In this document: one piece after another, positions 50,799-64,000 of the stretch | Position numbering within the stretch: the stretch's first letter is position 1 | Layout of the letters: each line of letters opens with the position of its first letter | Assembly: GCF_003696305.1 (NCBI RefSeq) | Contig: NZ_RFFK01000006.1 | Location: 248,001-312,000, forward strand | DNA: 64,000 nt | Direction: 5' to 3' | From: Pseudomonas sp. AOB-7 | GTDB taxonomy: Bacteria > Pseudomonadota > Gammaproteobacteria > Pseudomonadales > Pseudomonadaceae | Translations under genes and position numbers: made by a program | The notes under the pieces: generated by a model | Database searches by the model: none | The model's input: the letters and a program-made list of their open reading frames with translations, nothing else | What the model was told of the DNA's origin: nothing

Positions 50799-50892
50799 CG
50801 GAGGGTGACTTCCACTATCTTGGGCAACTTGAACCCCGGATCATACCCGTATTGAAGGGTGCTGCGAAGCAGCATCCATGAGAAAGCAGACC

Positions 50893-51297
50893 ATGGTTGA
50901 AAATAGCGAACTGCGCAAAGCTGGACTGAAAGTGACTCTGCCACGGGTGAAAATCCTGCAGATGCTCGACAACGCCGAGCACCGTCACATGAGTGCGGAA
51001 GACGTCTACAAGGCGCTGATGGAAGCCGGCGAAGACGTCGGCCTGGCCACCGTGTACCGCGTGCTGACCCAGTTCGAAGCGGCCGGCCTGGTAGTGCGCC
51101 ACAACTTCGACGGCGGTCACGCGGTGTTCGAGCTGGCCGACAGCGGCCACCACGACCATATGGTCTGCGTGGATTCCGGCGAAGTGATCGAGTTCTTCGA
51201 TGCGGAGATCGAGAAGCGCCAGAAGGAGATCGTCAAGGAGCACGGTTTCGAACTGGTGGATCACAATCTGGTGCTGTACGTGCGCAAGAAGAGCTGA
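50893..51297 (+). CDS. fur: Ferric uptake regulator Fur
   Basis: 134 residues starting MVENSELRKAGLKVTLPRVKIL, virtually as in P. aeruginosa Fur. The winged HTH (GLATVYRVLTQFEAAGLV) and metal-binding residues (HFDGGHAVFEL region, SGHHDHMVCVD) are present; the C-terminal CxxC of E. coli Fur is absent, as is normal in Pseudomonas. It represses iron-uptake genes when Fe(II)-loaded. An in-frame GTG five codons upstream is less likely than this ATG. Confidence 0.97.
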   Translation: MVENSELRKAGLKVTLPRVKILQMLDNAEHRHMSAEDVYKALMEAGEDVGLATVYRVLTQFEAAGLVVRHNFDGGHAVFELADSGHHDHMVCVDSGEVIEFFDAEIEKRQKEIVKEHGFELVDHNLVLYVRKKS

Positions 51298-51313
51298 TGC
51301 TTCTGCTGCAATG

Positions 51314-51341
51314 AAAAAGGCGACCCGAGGGTCGCCTTTTT
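51314..51341 (+). terminator. Intrinsic terminator after fur
   Basis: Stem GGCGACCC / GGGTCGCC flanked by A5 and T5, about 17 bp downstream of the fur stop. Confidence 0.88.
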
Positions 51342-51357
51342 GTTTTTCGGTTTTCCG

Positions 51358-51415
51358 TTGCCCGGATGAAGGCCGGCGGGCCATGCCGAGCATTGCCGGA
51401 TCGCATCCGGGCCAG
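51358..51415. repeat. REP-like palindromic repeat between fur and recN
   Basis: GCCCGGATGAAGGCCGG... and GCCGGATCGCATCCGGGC form overlapping palindromes of the same GCCCGGAT/ATCCGGGC type seen near 41470 and 58030. It sits in the convergent gap between fur and recN. Confidence 0.6.
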
Positions 51416-51422
51416 GCTCCGC

Positions 51423-53099
51423 TTAGGCGGCCTGGGCCTTGCTCACCATCTTGCGCGCGTGGGCCAGGGATTCCTTGGTCAGATCGACGCCGCCGAGCAT
51501 GCGCGCGATTTCCTCGATACGGCCGTCGTTGTCCAGCTTGCTCACCGCCGTGGCAGTGGCGTCCTCGTCGCGGCGCTTGTGCACGAACAGGTGCTGATGG
51601 CCCTGCGCGGCCACCTGCGGCAGGTGGGTGACGCACAGCACCTGGCCGCGTTCGCCGAGGCGACGCAGCAGCTGGCCGACCACTTCGGCGGTGGGGCCGC
51701 CGATACCGACGTCCACTTCGTCGAACACCAGGGTCGGCACGCGCGAGGTCTGCGCGGTGATCACCTGGATTGCCAGGCTGATGCGCGACAGTTCGCCGCC
51801 CGAGGCCACCTTGGCCAGCGCGCGCAGCGGCTGGCCGGGGTTGGCGCTGACCAGGAACTCCACGCTCTCCAGGCCGCCGGCCTGCGGCTCGTCGCTGTCC
51901 AGCGGTTGCAGCTGGATGCTGAAACGCCCGCCGGGCATGCCCAGCGCCTGCATCTCCTGCTCCACCGCGGCGCTCAGGCGTGCGGCGGCCTGGGCGCGCA
52001 GGGCGCTGAGTTCTTCGGCCTTTTCCCGGTAGTGGCGGGCGTAGGCGGCCAGCTCCTCGGCCAGGCGCTCGCCGGCCTGGTCGTCGGCGTTCAGCCCTTC
52101 CAGCTCCTCGAACAGTTGCTGCTGCAGGGCGGCCAGTTCGCCGGGCTGGATGCGGTGCTTGCGCGCCAGGGTGTAGATGCTGTCCAGGCGTTCTTCCAGG
52201 TATTGCTGGCGCTCGGGGTCGGCGTCGAAGTGATCGAGGAAGCGGTTCAGCTCGCCGACCGCTTCTTCCACCTGGATCTGTGCGCTGGCCAGCAGGTTGC
52301 TGGCTTCGCCGAGGGCGCCGCCCTGGCCGGCGAAGCCGCCGAGACGATTGAGGCTGGCGGTTAGTGCCGACAGCACGTTGCCGGCATCGCTCTCGCTGCA
52401 CAGCTCCAGCACCTGACGGCAGGCGCCGAGCAGAGCTTCGGCGTTGCTCAGGGCCTTGTGCTCCTGTTCCAGCTGTTCCAGTTCGTGCTCGCCCAGGGCC
52501 AGGTTGTCCAGTTCTTCCAGCTGGTAGCTGAGCAATTGATGGCGGGCGCGTTGCTCGTCGCCCTGACTGGAAACGCGCTGCAGCTCGTTGCGCGTCTGCT
52601 TCCAGCGCTGTGCGGCCAGTTGCACCTGGCGCGCCAGCTCCTGGCTGGCGGCGTATTCGTCGAGCAGGCGGCGATGGGTGTCGGTCTTCAGCAGCGACTG
52701 GTGCTCGTGCTGGCTGTGGATATCGATCAGCAGCTCGCCGAGGGCCTTGAGGTCGCCCTGCGGGCAGGGGCTGCCGTTGATGTAGCCGCGCGAGCGGCCC
52801 TCGGCGGTGATCACTCGGCGCAGGATGCACGGGCCGTCGTGGTCCAGGTCGCGTTCGGCGAGCCAGGCGCGGGCTTCGGCGATGTCGCTCAGGTCGAAGC
52901 TGGCGAGGATGTCCGCCTTGTCGCTGCCGGGGCGCACCACGCCGCTGTCGGCGCGGTCGCCTAGGCACAGGCCGAGGGCGTCGAGCATGATCGACTTGCC
53001 GGCGCCGGTCTCGCCGCTGATGGCGCTCATGCCGCGGTCCAGCTCGAGATCGAGGTGGTCGACGATGGCGTAGTTGTGAATGGACAGGTGCACCAGCAT
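51423..53099 (-). CDS. recN: DNA repair protein RecN
   Basis: 558 residues, SMC-like ATPase: Walker A GETGAGKSIMLDALG near the N-terminus, two long coiled coils flanking a hairpin (about 155-360), signature GGELSRISLAIQVI and Walker B PTLVFDEVDVGIGG. It acts at DNA double-strand breaks with RecA. The upstream region carries a sigma-70 promoter overlapped by a LexA box, so SOS control is expected. Confidence 0.97.
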   Translation of the reverse strand: MLVHLSIHNYAIVDHLDLELDRGMSAISGETGAGKSIMLDALGLCLGDRADSGVVRPGSDKADILASFDLSDIAEARAWLAERDLDHDGPCILRRVITAEGRSRGYINGSPCPQGDLKALGELLIDIHSQHEHQSLLKTDTHRRLLDEYAASQELARQVQLAAQRWKQTRNELQRVSSQGDEQRARHQLLSYQLEELDNLALGEHELEQLEQEHKALSNAEALLGACRQVLELCSESDAGNVLSALTASLNRLGGFAGQGGALGEASNLLASAQIQVEEAVGELNRFLDHFDADPERQQYLEERLDSIYTLARKHRIQPGELAALQQQLFEELEGLNADDQAGERLAEELAAYARHYREKAEELSALRAQAAARLSAAVEQEMQALGMPGGRFSIQLQPLDSDEPQAGGLESVEFLVSANPGQPLRALAKVASGGELSRISLAIQVITAQTSRVPTLVFDEVDVGIGGPTAEVVGQLLRRLGERGQVLCVTHLPQVAAQGHQHLFVHKRRDEDATATAVSKLDNDGRIEEIARMLGGVDLTKESLAHARKMVSKAQAA

Positions 53100-53122
53100 G
53101 GCGAACGCTCCCGAAGTGAAGT

Positions 53123-53159
53123 CTGGTTATTTATACAGTGTTTTTTCTTTTCCTGACAA
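53123..53159 (-). promoter_or_regulatory. recN promoter overlapped by a LexA box
   Basis: Read on the minus strand: -35 TTGTCA (53159-53154), 18-nt spacer, -10 TATAAA (53135-53130). The -10 lies inside CTGTATAAATAACCAG (53138-53123), whose left half matches the LexA consensus CTGTAT-N4-ATACAG exactly and whose right half deviates at two bases. Confidence 0.75.
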
Positions 53160-53174
53160 TCCTCCCTATCGCCC

Positions 53175-53202
53175 CTTGAAAGCTGGGGATTTGGCTCCAT
53201 AT
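53175..53202 (+). promoter_or_regulatory. Sigma-32-type heat-shock promoter of grpE-dnaK-dnaJ
   Basis: CTTGAA at 53175-53180, 14-nt spacer, CTCCATAT at 53195-53202, close to the RpoH consensus, 55 bp before the grpE ATG. Its layout matches the clpB promoter at 38728. Confidence 0.8.
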
Positions 53203-53257
53203 AGGCGGGCAGGTGCGCGAGTCGAGTTCGCGCCGGTTTATTCGAGAGGAGAGAGGC

Positions 53258-53827
53258 ATGGCTGACGAACAGACCCTGGATACGCAGAACCCCGAGGCGC
53301 AGGCGGCTGAGGCCGCGGCGGCGGGCGACGACCTGGCTGCTCGCGTGCAAACGCTGGAAGAGCAACTGGCCGCTGCGCAGGATCAGTCGCTGCGCATGGC
53401 TGCCGACCTGCAGAACGTGCGCCGCCGCGCCGAGCAGGACGTGGAGAAGGCGCACAAGTTCGCCCTGGAAAAATTCGCCAACGACCTGCTGCCGGTGGTC
53501 GACAGCCTGGAGCGCGGCCTGGAACTGTCCAGCCCGGACGACGAGGCAATCAAGGCGGTGCGCGAAGGCATGCAGCTGACCCTCAAGCTGTTCCACGACA
53601 CCCTGGCGCGCTACCAGCTGGAAGCCATCGATCCGCACGGCGCGCCGTTCAACCCGGAACACCACCAGGCCATGGCCATGGAGGAGAGCATCCACGCCGA
53701 GCCCAACTCGGTGCTCAAGGTGTTCCAGAAGGGCTATCTGCTCAACGGTCGCCTGCTGCGTCCGGCCATGGTCGTGGTCAGCAAGGCGCCGCTGACGCCG
53801 CAGCCGTCCATCGATGAGCAGGCTTGA
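53258..53827 (+). CDS. grpE: Nucleotide exchange factor GrpE
   Basis: 189 residues from the ATG at 53258, behind GAGAGGAGAGAGG. Acidic flexible N-terminus (1-35), long dimerising coiled coil (about 36-95; [21 protein letters not shown]) and the C-terminal beta wing ([38 protein letters not shown]). It releases ADP from DnaK. First gene of the grpE-dnaK-dnaJ cluster under a heat-shock promoter. Confidence 0.97.
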   Translation: MADEQTLDTQNPEAQAAEAAAAGDDLAARVQTLEEQLAAAQDQSLRMAADLQNVRRRAEQDVEKAHKFALEKFANDLLPVVDSLERGLELSSPDDEAIKAVREGMQLTLKLFHDTLARYQLEAIDPHGAPFNPEHHQAMAMEESIHAEPNSVLKVFQKGYLLNGRLLRPAMVVVSKAPLTPQPSIDEQA

Positions 53828-53926
53828 AATCCGCCGCGCCGTCCCCATTTCTAAGTCAAGCGTTTTAGTGCTACCGCCGCCGGCGAAACCAGGCGACGGA
53901 AAAATCAAAGTTTCGGGAGAACATTC

Positions 53927-55843
<1,917 letters not shown>

Positions 55844-55977
55844 GGGCTGCGGTTCGCACGCGAACCGCCCCTGCTTTCGCTCCACCGTCGCCTGGCGACG
55901 GGCAGGATTCGCCGCGCGGGAGCCCTCTCCCGCGTCGGCGTATCTGGAGCTCACGAATCTGAGAGTGCAGCACGACT

Positions 55978-57105
55978 ATGGCAAAACGAGACTATTACGA
56001 AGTCCTGGGTGTGGAGCGCGGCGCCAGCGAGGCCGAGCTGAAGAAGGCCTACCGGCGCCTGGCGATGAAGTATCACCCGGACCGCAACCCGGACGACAAG
56101 GGCGCCGAGGAAAAATTCAAGGAGGCCAACGAGGCCTACGAAGTGCTCTCCGACGCCGGCAAGCGTTCGGCCTATGACCAGTACGGTCATGCCGGCGTCG
56201 ACCCGCAGATGGGCGGCGGCGGTGGCGCCGGTTTCGGCGGCGCCAACTTCTCCGACATCTTCGGCGACGTGTTCAGCGACTTCTTCGGCGGCGCCCGCGG
56301 CGGTTCGCGCGGTGGCGCCCAGCGCGGCTCGGATCTGCGCTACACCCTGGAGCTGGACCTGGAAGAGGCGGTGCGCGGCACCACCGTGACCATCCGCGTG
56401 CCGACCCTGGTCGGCTGCAAGACCTGCGATGGTTCGGGCGCGAAGAAGGGCACCAGTCCGGTGACCTGTACCACCTGCGGCGGTATCGGCCAGGTGCGCA
56501 TGCAGCAGGGCTTTTTCTCTGTGCAGCAGACCTGCCCGCGCTGCCATGGCAGCGGCAAGATGATCACCGACCCCTGCGGCAGCTGTCACGGCCAGGGCCG
56601 GGTGGAAGAGAGCAAGACCCTGTCGGTCAAGGTGCCGCCGGGCGTCGACACCGGCGACCGCATCCGCCTGTCCGGCGAGGGCGAGGCGGGTTCCCATGGC
56701 GGGCCGGCCGGCGACCTCTACGTGGTGGTCAACGTGCGCGAGCACGCGATCTTCCAGCGCGACGGCAAGCACCTGTACTGCGAGGTGCCGATCAGCTTCG
56801 CCGACGCGGCGCTGGGCGGCGAGCTGGAAGTGCCGACCCTCGATGGCCGGGTCAAGCTGAAGATCCCCGAAGGTACCCAGACCGGTAAGCTGTTCCGTCT
56901 GCGCGGCAAGGGCGTGGCGCCGGTACGCGGCGGTGCGGCGGGCGACCTGATGTGCCGGGTGGCGGTGGAAACCCCGGTCAATCTGAACAAGCGCCAGCGC
57001 GAGCTGCTCGACGAGTTCCGCAAGTCGCTGCAGGGCGACGACTCCCACTCGCCCAAGGCCAGTGGCTGGTTCGAAGGCGTCAAGCGCTTCTTCGGCGACG
57101 TATAA
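55978..57105 (+). CDS. dnaJ: Co-chaperone DnaJ
   Basis: 375 residues: J domain with HPD ([10 protein letters not shown]), Gly/Phe-rich linker (about 70-115), zinc-finger region with four CxxCxGxG repeats ([32 protein letters not shown]) and C-terminal substrate domains. It stimulates the DnaK ATPase and hands over clients. 134 bp after dnaK on the same strand. Confidence 0.98.
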   Translation: MAKRDYYEVLGVERGASEAELKKAYRRLAMKYHPDRNPDDKGAEEKFKEANEAYEVLSDAGKRSAYDQYGHAGVDPQMGGGGGAGFGGANFSDIFGDVFSDFFGGARGGSRGGAQRGSDLRYTLELDLEEAVRGTTVTIRVPTLVGCKTCDGSGAKKGTSPVTCTTCGGIGQVRMQQGFFSVQQTCPRCHGSGKMITDPCGSCHGQGRVEESKTLSVKVPPGVDTGDRIRLSGEGEAGSHGGPAGDLYVVVNVREHAIFQRDGKHLYCEVPISFADAALGGELEVPTLDGRVKLKIPEGTQTGKLFRLRGKGVAPVRGGAAGDLMCRVAVETPVNLNKRQRELLDEFRKSLQGDDSHSPKASGWFEGVKRFFGDV

Positions 57106-57122
57106 AACCCTGGCCTCAGGCT

Positions 57123-57972
<850 letters not shown>

Positions 57973-58019
57973 GGCGTGTCGGGCGCAGCCGGCGGGCTCA
58001 GCGCAAAGGCTGCCGAGCC

Positions 58020-58085
58020 CTGGCTCGGATGAAATCCGGGGATGCAGCGACGCAAGTCCCCCCGGATGGCGTCCGGCTACAGGCT
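58020..58085. repeat. REP-like palindrome after dapB
   Basis: GCTCGGATGAAATCCGGGG and CCCCCGGATGGCGTCCGGC form a pair of GGAT/ATCC palindromes resembling those near 41470 and 51360; the two outer halves are also roughly inverted. Located just after the dapB stop, before the carA leader. Confidence 0.55.
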
Positions 58086-58176
58086 CGATACGACGCACGG
58101 GTCATATCGGGTGGACCGAAAAAGGGTTTTCCTGTAAGCTTCCCGCTTTAGTGTGTCCACTAAAAGTTACGCAGAA

Positions 58177-58254
58177 ATGGCTCTGATAAAAAAGCGGGAT
58201 GACCTTCACACGTCATCCCGCTTTTTTACAATCTGCGTTTGCTTCAAGCCTTGA
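58177..58254 (+). CDS. Possible carA leader peptide (25 aa)
   Basis: ATG at 58177 opens a 25-codon frame ([20 protein letters not shown]...) ending with TGA at 58252-58254, 17 bp before the carA start. Its codons run straight through the intrinsic terminator at 58188-58227, the arrangement expected of an attenuator in which ribosome position decides whether the hairpin forms. The Shine-Dalgarno is weak and no homologue can be checked here, so coding status is tentative. Transcription attenuation of carA by pyrimidines has been reported in P. aeruginosa. Confidence 0.45.
   Translation: MALIKKRDDLHTSSRFFTICVCFKP
58188..58227 (+). terminator. Intrinsic terminator (attenuator) in the carA leader
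   Basis: Perfect 10-bp stem GCGGGATGAC (58194-58203) / GTCATCCCGC (58212-58221), 8-nt loop, A6 before and T6 after. It lies 45 bp upstream of the carA start, so it can end transcription between dapB and carA or act as a regulated attenuator. Confidence 0.85.
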
Positions 58255-58271
58255 TCGAGACGGAGGTCTTC

Positions 58272-59420
58272 TTGACTAAGCCAGCCCCTAAACCCGCCAT
58301 TCTGGCCCTCGCTGACGGCAGCATCTTTCGCGGCGAATCCATCGGGGCCGATGGCCAGACCATCGGAGAGGTGGTGTTCAACACCGCCATGACCGGCTAT
58401 CAGGAAATCCTCACCGATCCTTCCTATGCCCAGCAGATCGTCACCCTGACCTACCCGCATATCGGCAATACCGGCACCACGCCGGAGGATGCCGAGTCCA
58501 ACCGCGTCTGGGCCGCCGGCCTGATCATCCGCGATCTGCCGCTGATCTCCAGCAACTGGCGCGACAAGCAGCCGCTGGACGAATACCTCAAGGAAAACGG
58601 CACCGTCGCCATCGCCGGCATCGACACCCGCCGCCTGACCCGCATCCTGCGCGAGAAGGGCTCGCAGAACGGCTGCATCCTGGCGGGCGAAGGCGCCACC
58701 GAAGAAAAGGCGCTGGAGCTGGCGCGAAGCTTCCCGGGCCTCAAGGGCATGGACCTGGCCAAGGTGGTCAGTTGCGAGCAGCCCTACGAGTGGCGCTCCA
58801 GCGTGTGGAACCTGGACAGCGACAGCCACCCGGAAATCGCCGCGGCCGAACTGCCTTACCACGTGGTTGCCTACGACTACGGTGTCAAGCTGAACATCCT
58901 GCGCATGCTGGTCGCCCGCGGCTGCCGCCTGACCGTGGTGCCGGCGCAGACGCCGGCCAAGGACGTGCTGGCGCTGAACCCGGACGGCGTGTTCCTCTCC
59001 AACGGCCCCGGCGACCCCGAGCCCTGCGACTACGCCATCGCCGCGATCAAGGAAATCCTCGAGACCGAGATCCCGGTGTTCGGCATCTGCCTCGGCCACC
59101 AGCTGCTGGCCCTGGCCTCCGGCGCCAAGACCCTGAAGATGGGCCACGGCCACCACGGCGCCAACCATCCGGTGCAGGATCTGGATTCCGGCGTGGTGAT
59201 GATCACCAGCCAGAACCACGGTTTCGCCGTGGACGAGAACAGCCTGCCGAGCAACCTGCGGCCGATCCACAAGTCGCTGTTCGACGGCACCCTGCAGGGC
59301 ATCGAGCGTACCGACAAGGTGGCGTTCAGCTTCCAGGGCCACCCGGAAGCCAGCCCCGGCCCGCACGACGTGGCCCCGCTGTTCGACCGCTTCATCTCCG
59401 CCATGGCGGCCCGTCGCTGA
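58272..59420 (+). CDS. carA: Carbamoyl-phosphate synthase small subunit
   Basis: 382 residues. The start is a TTG at 58272, preceded at 5 bases by a perfect GGAGG (58262-58266); no ATG fits. The protein begins [22 protein letters not shown]. The C-terminal class-I glutaminase domain has the nucleophile Cys in [13 protein letters not shown] and the His/Glu of [11 protein letters not shown]. It supplies ammonia to CarB for carbamoyl phosphate, used in arginine and pyrimidine synthesis. The TTG start and leader terminator suggest tight control. Confidence 0.96.
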   Translation: MTKPAPKPAILALADGSIFRGESIGADGQTIGEVVFNTAMTGYQEILTDPSYAQQIVTLTYPHIGNTGTTPEDAESNRVWAAGLIIRDLPLISSNWRDKQPLDEYLKENGTVAIAGIDTRRLTRILREKGSQNGCILAGEGATEEKALELARSFPGLKGMDLAKVVSCEQPYEWRSSVWNLDSDSHPEIAAAELPYHVVAYDYGVKLNILRMLVARGCRLTVVPAQTPAKDVLALNPDGVFLSNGPGDPEPCDYAIAAIKEILETEIPVFGICLGHQLLALASGAKTLKMGHGHHGANHPVQDLDSGVVMITSQNHGFAVDENSLPSNLRPIHKSLFDGTLQGIERTDKVAFSFQGHPEASPGPHDVAPLFDRFISAMAARR

Positions 59421-59451
59421 TCGCTGAGTCCAGGAATTCGAGAGTTACCCC

Positions 59452-62669
<3,218 letters not shown>

Positions 62670-62673
<4 letters not shown>

Positions 62674-63146
62674 ATAAATACCCCATGACCGTCCAGGGCG
62701 CCCGCGCCCTGGAAGAGGAACTGGCGCACCTGACCAAGGTGCTGCGCCCGCAGCTCAGCCAGGCCATCGGCGAGGCGCGCGAGCTGGGCGACCTCAAGGA
62801 AAACGCCGAATACCATGCCGCGCGCGAGCAGCAGGGCATGGTCGAGGCGCGTATCCGTGACATCGAAGGCCGCCTGCAGAATGCGGTGATCATCGACGTC
62901 ACCAGCATCGCCCACACCGGCAAGGTGATCTTCGGCACCACGGTGGAAATCGCCAACGTCGAGACCGACGAAAGCGTGACCTACCAGATCGTCGGCGAGG
63001 ACGAGGCCGACATCAAGCAGGGCAAGATCTCCGTCGGCTCGCCCATCGCCCGCGCCCTGGTGGGCAAGGAAGAGGGCGACGTGGTGACCGTACAGACGCC
63101 CAGCGGCCTGATCGAGTACGAGATTGTCGAAGTCCGCCACCTATAA
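62670..63146 (+). CDS. greA: Transcription elongation factor GreA
   Basis: 158 residues: N-terminal coiled coil ([16 protein letters not shown]...[21 protein letters not shown], with the acidic tip residues) and C-terminal FKBP-like domain ([30 protein letters not shown]). It rescues backtracked RNA polymerase by stimulating transcript cleavage. It overlaps carB by 4 bp and the next gene by 23 bp, indicating one compact operon. Confidence 0.97.
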
Positions 63147-63564
63147 GCTGAGCCAGCCGTCGCGGGCCGGCGCCGTCAGCTGGCAGCTGGCCCAGACGCT
63201 CTGGGTCGGTGGCCTGTGGTTGCTGCAGTTCGTCATCCTGCCGGCCATCGGCCAGCTCGGCCTGGCGCCGCTGCTGGTCGAGGAGATCGCCACGCGGCTG
63301 GTGCCGCTGCTGGTGGGGATGACTGCCGTTTGCGTCGGCGTGCAGCTGGTGGCGCTGCTGCGCGGCGAGGGGCTGGTGAGCCTCTGGCGCGACTTGCGCG
63401 GCCAGCTGCTGCTGACCGTGGCGGTCATGGCGCTGAGTTATGGCGTGGTGCTGCGCTACTGGCCGGAGGCCGGGCAGTGGCTACGCTTCAGCTACCTGGT
63501 GATGGCATTCTGCGGGCTGCTGCTGGTGCTGCAGCCCGTGCCGGGGCAAGCGCGCGGGGCTTGA
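63124..63564 (+). CDS. DUF4149-family membrane protein
   Basis: 146 residues, four predicted TM helices (about 22-40, 55-75, 92-110, 118-136), beginning with a TTG at 63124 inside the greA 3' end; a later start cannot be excluded because no ATG lies near. Small four-helix DUF4149/TMEM205-like proteins follow greA in pseudomonads. Function unknown. The 23-bp overlap with greA in another frame is unusually long. Confidence 0.75.
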   Translation: MSKSATYKLSQPSRAGAVSWQLAQTLWVGGLWLLQFVILPAIGQLGLAPLLVEEIATRLVPLLVGMTAVCVGVQLVALLRGEGLVSLWRDLRGQLLLTVAVMALSYGVVLRYWPEAGQWLRFSYLVMAFCGLLLVLQPVPGQARGA

Positions 63565-63573
63565 TGCCGCGGC

Positions 63574-63885
63574 TCAGCCCTGGTGGCGAATCACGTTGGA
63601 CAGGTTGCGGTTCGGCTTGGGGTTCTTGCGATAGAGCAGGGCCATCTTGCCGATCACCTGTACCAGTTCGGCCCGACCGCTCTGGCACAGCGCCTCGATG
63701 GCGGCCAGGCGGTCTTCGCGCTCGGCGACGCGCAGCTGCACCTTGATCAGTTCGTGATCGTTCAGGGCGCGCTCCAATTCGGCCAGCACGCCTTCGGTCA
63801 AACCGTTGTCGGCCACGATCAATACAGGTTTCAGGTGGTGGCCGATAGATTTGAACTGTTTCTTCTGCTCTTGAGTGAGCGGCAT
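63574..63885 (-). CDS. yhbY: Ribosome-associated RNA-binding protein YhbY (CRM domain)
   Basis: 103 residues, a single CRS1-YhbY domain: LTQEQKKQFKSIGHHLKPVLIVADNGLTEGVLAELERALNDHELIKVQL, including the GxxG-like loop. It associates with pre-50S particles. It converges with the DUF4149 gene and is divergent from ftsJ, the usual order beside ftsJ-ftsH. Confidence 0.95.
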   Translation of the reverse strand: MPLTQEQKKQFKSIGHHLKPVLIVADNGLTEGVLAELERALNDHELIKVQLRVAEREDRLAAIEALCQSGRAELVQVIGKMALLYRKNPKPNRNLSNVIRHQG

Positions 63886-63976
63886 AATCTGACCCCTAAG
63901 TTCGGTCTGGAAAAACGGCGCCTATCTTACCCGAGCCGGCGCGGTTATTCATGACCCGTTAAATCCGAGGTTTTGC

Positions 63977-64000
63977 GTGGCCCGTTCCAAGACCAGCCAG
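63977..64000 (+). CDS. rlmE: 23S rRNA methyltransferase RlmE/FtsJ, N-terminal fragment
   Basis: The last 24 bases encode (M)ARSKTSQ from a GTG start, matching the first residues of pseudomonad FtsJ/RrmJ, which 2'-O-methylates U2552 of 23S rRNA. Position divergent from yhbY is the conserved context. The rest lies outside the window. Confidence 0.7.

Overview
This is a high-GC, gene-dense chromosomal window from a gamma-proteobacterium of the genus Pseudomonas in the broad sense. The evidence is near-identity in recalled protein sequence and gene order to Pseudomonas housekeeping loci: rnfH-omlA/bamE-fur-recN-grpE-dnaK-dnaJ-dapB-carA-carB-greA-yhbY-ftsJ, the lldR-lldP-lldD-dld lactate locus, the ackA-pta-slyD-gpx block, and a ttgABC/mexAB-oprM pump with a TtgR-type repressor. 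I see no phage, insertion sequence, CRISPR array, tRNA or rRNA. The species is not determinable by eye. A secreted cyanophycinase suggests an environmental lineage.

Layout. 1-7.7 kb: the 3' end of a periplasmic amino-acid-binding protein, a secreted cyanophycinase, then a CHASE-PAS-PAS hybrid histidine kinase with three receiver domains followed directly by a REC-PAS-GGDEF-EAL c-di-GMP protein. 7.8-20.8 kb: a mirror-symmetric multidrug efflux block, with tetR(-), MFP(+), RND(+) and Bcr-type MFS(+) facing ttgC(-), ttgB(-), ttgA(-), ttgR(+). It has one outer-membrane channel gene and a TetR repressor at each outer edge. 20.8-27 kb: a small orphan gene, a membrane protein made only of PAS domains, a zinc-less alcohol dehydrogenase/LysR pair, and a DUF2946-PepSY-PCu(A)C set that looks copper-related. 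27-31 kb: a chemoreceptor and a REC-REC-GGDEF protein. 31-41.4 kb: DUF2333, Nudix, pta, ackA, a DUF3565 protein, slyD, gpx, a nitroreductase and clpB. 41.6-47.4 kb: the lactate utilisation locus with its LldR operator. 47.5-64 kb: smpB, a sodium symporter, ratA, rnfH, bamE, fur, recN, the heat-shock operon, dapB, carAB, greA, DUF4149, yhbY and the start of ftsJ.

Readable regulation includes heat-shock (sigma-32-type) promoters before clpB and grpE, a LexA box on a sigma-70 promoter before recN, a TtgR-type operator between ttgA and ttgR, an LldR palindrome, a palindrome at the start of the MFS gene, and a carA leader with a small ORF running through an intrinsic terminator.

The most interesting non-genic signal is a pair of about 137-bp dispersed, palindromic elements (about 27052-27189 and 37732-37868, in opposite orientation). 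Each abuts a gene's stop codon with the same end, and their stems differ by compensatory base changes. This points to a structured, mobilised (MITE/REP-like) element active at gene 3' ends. The RND transporter of the ttg operon also carries Arg in place of the normally invariant proton-relay Lys of TM10.
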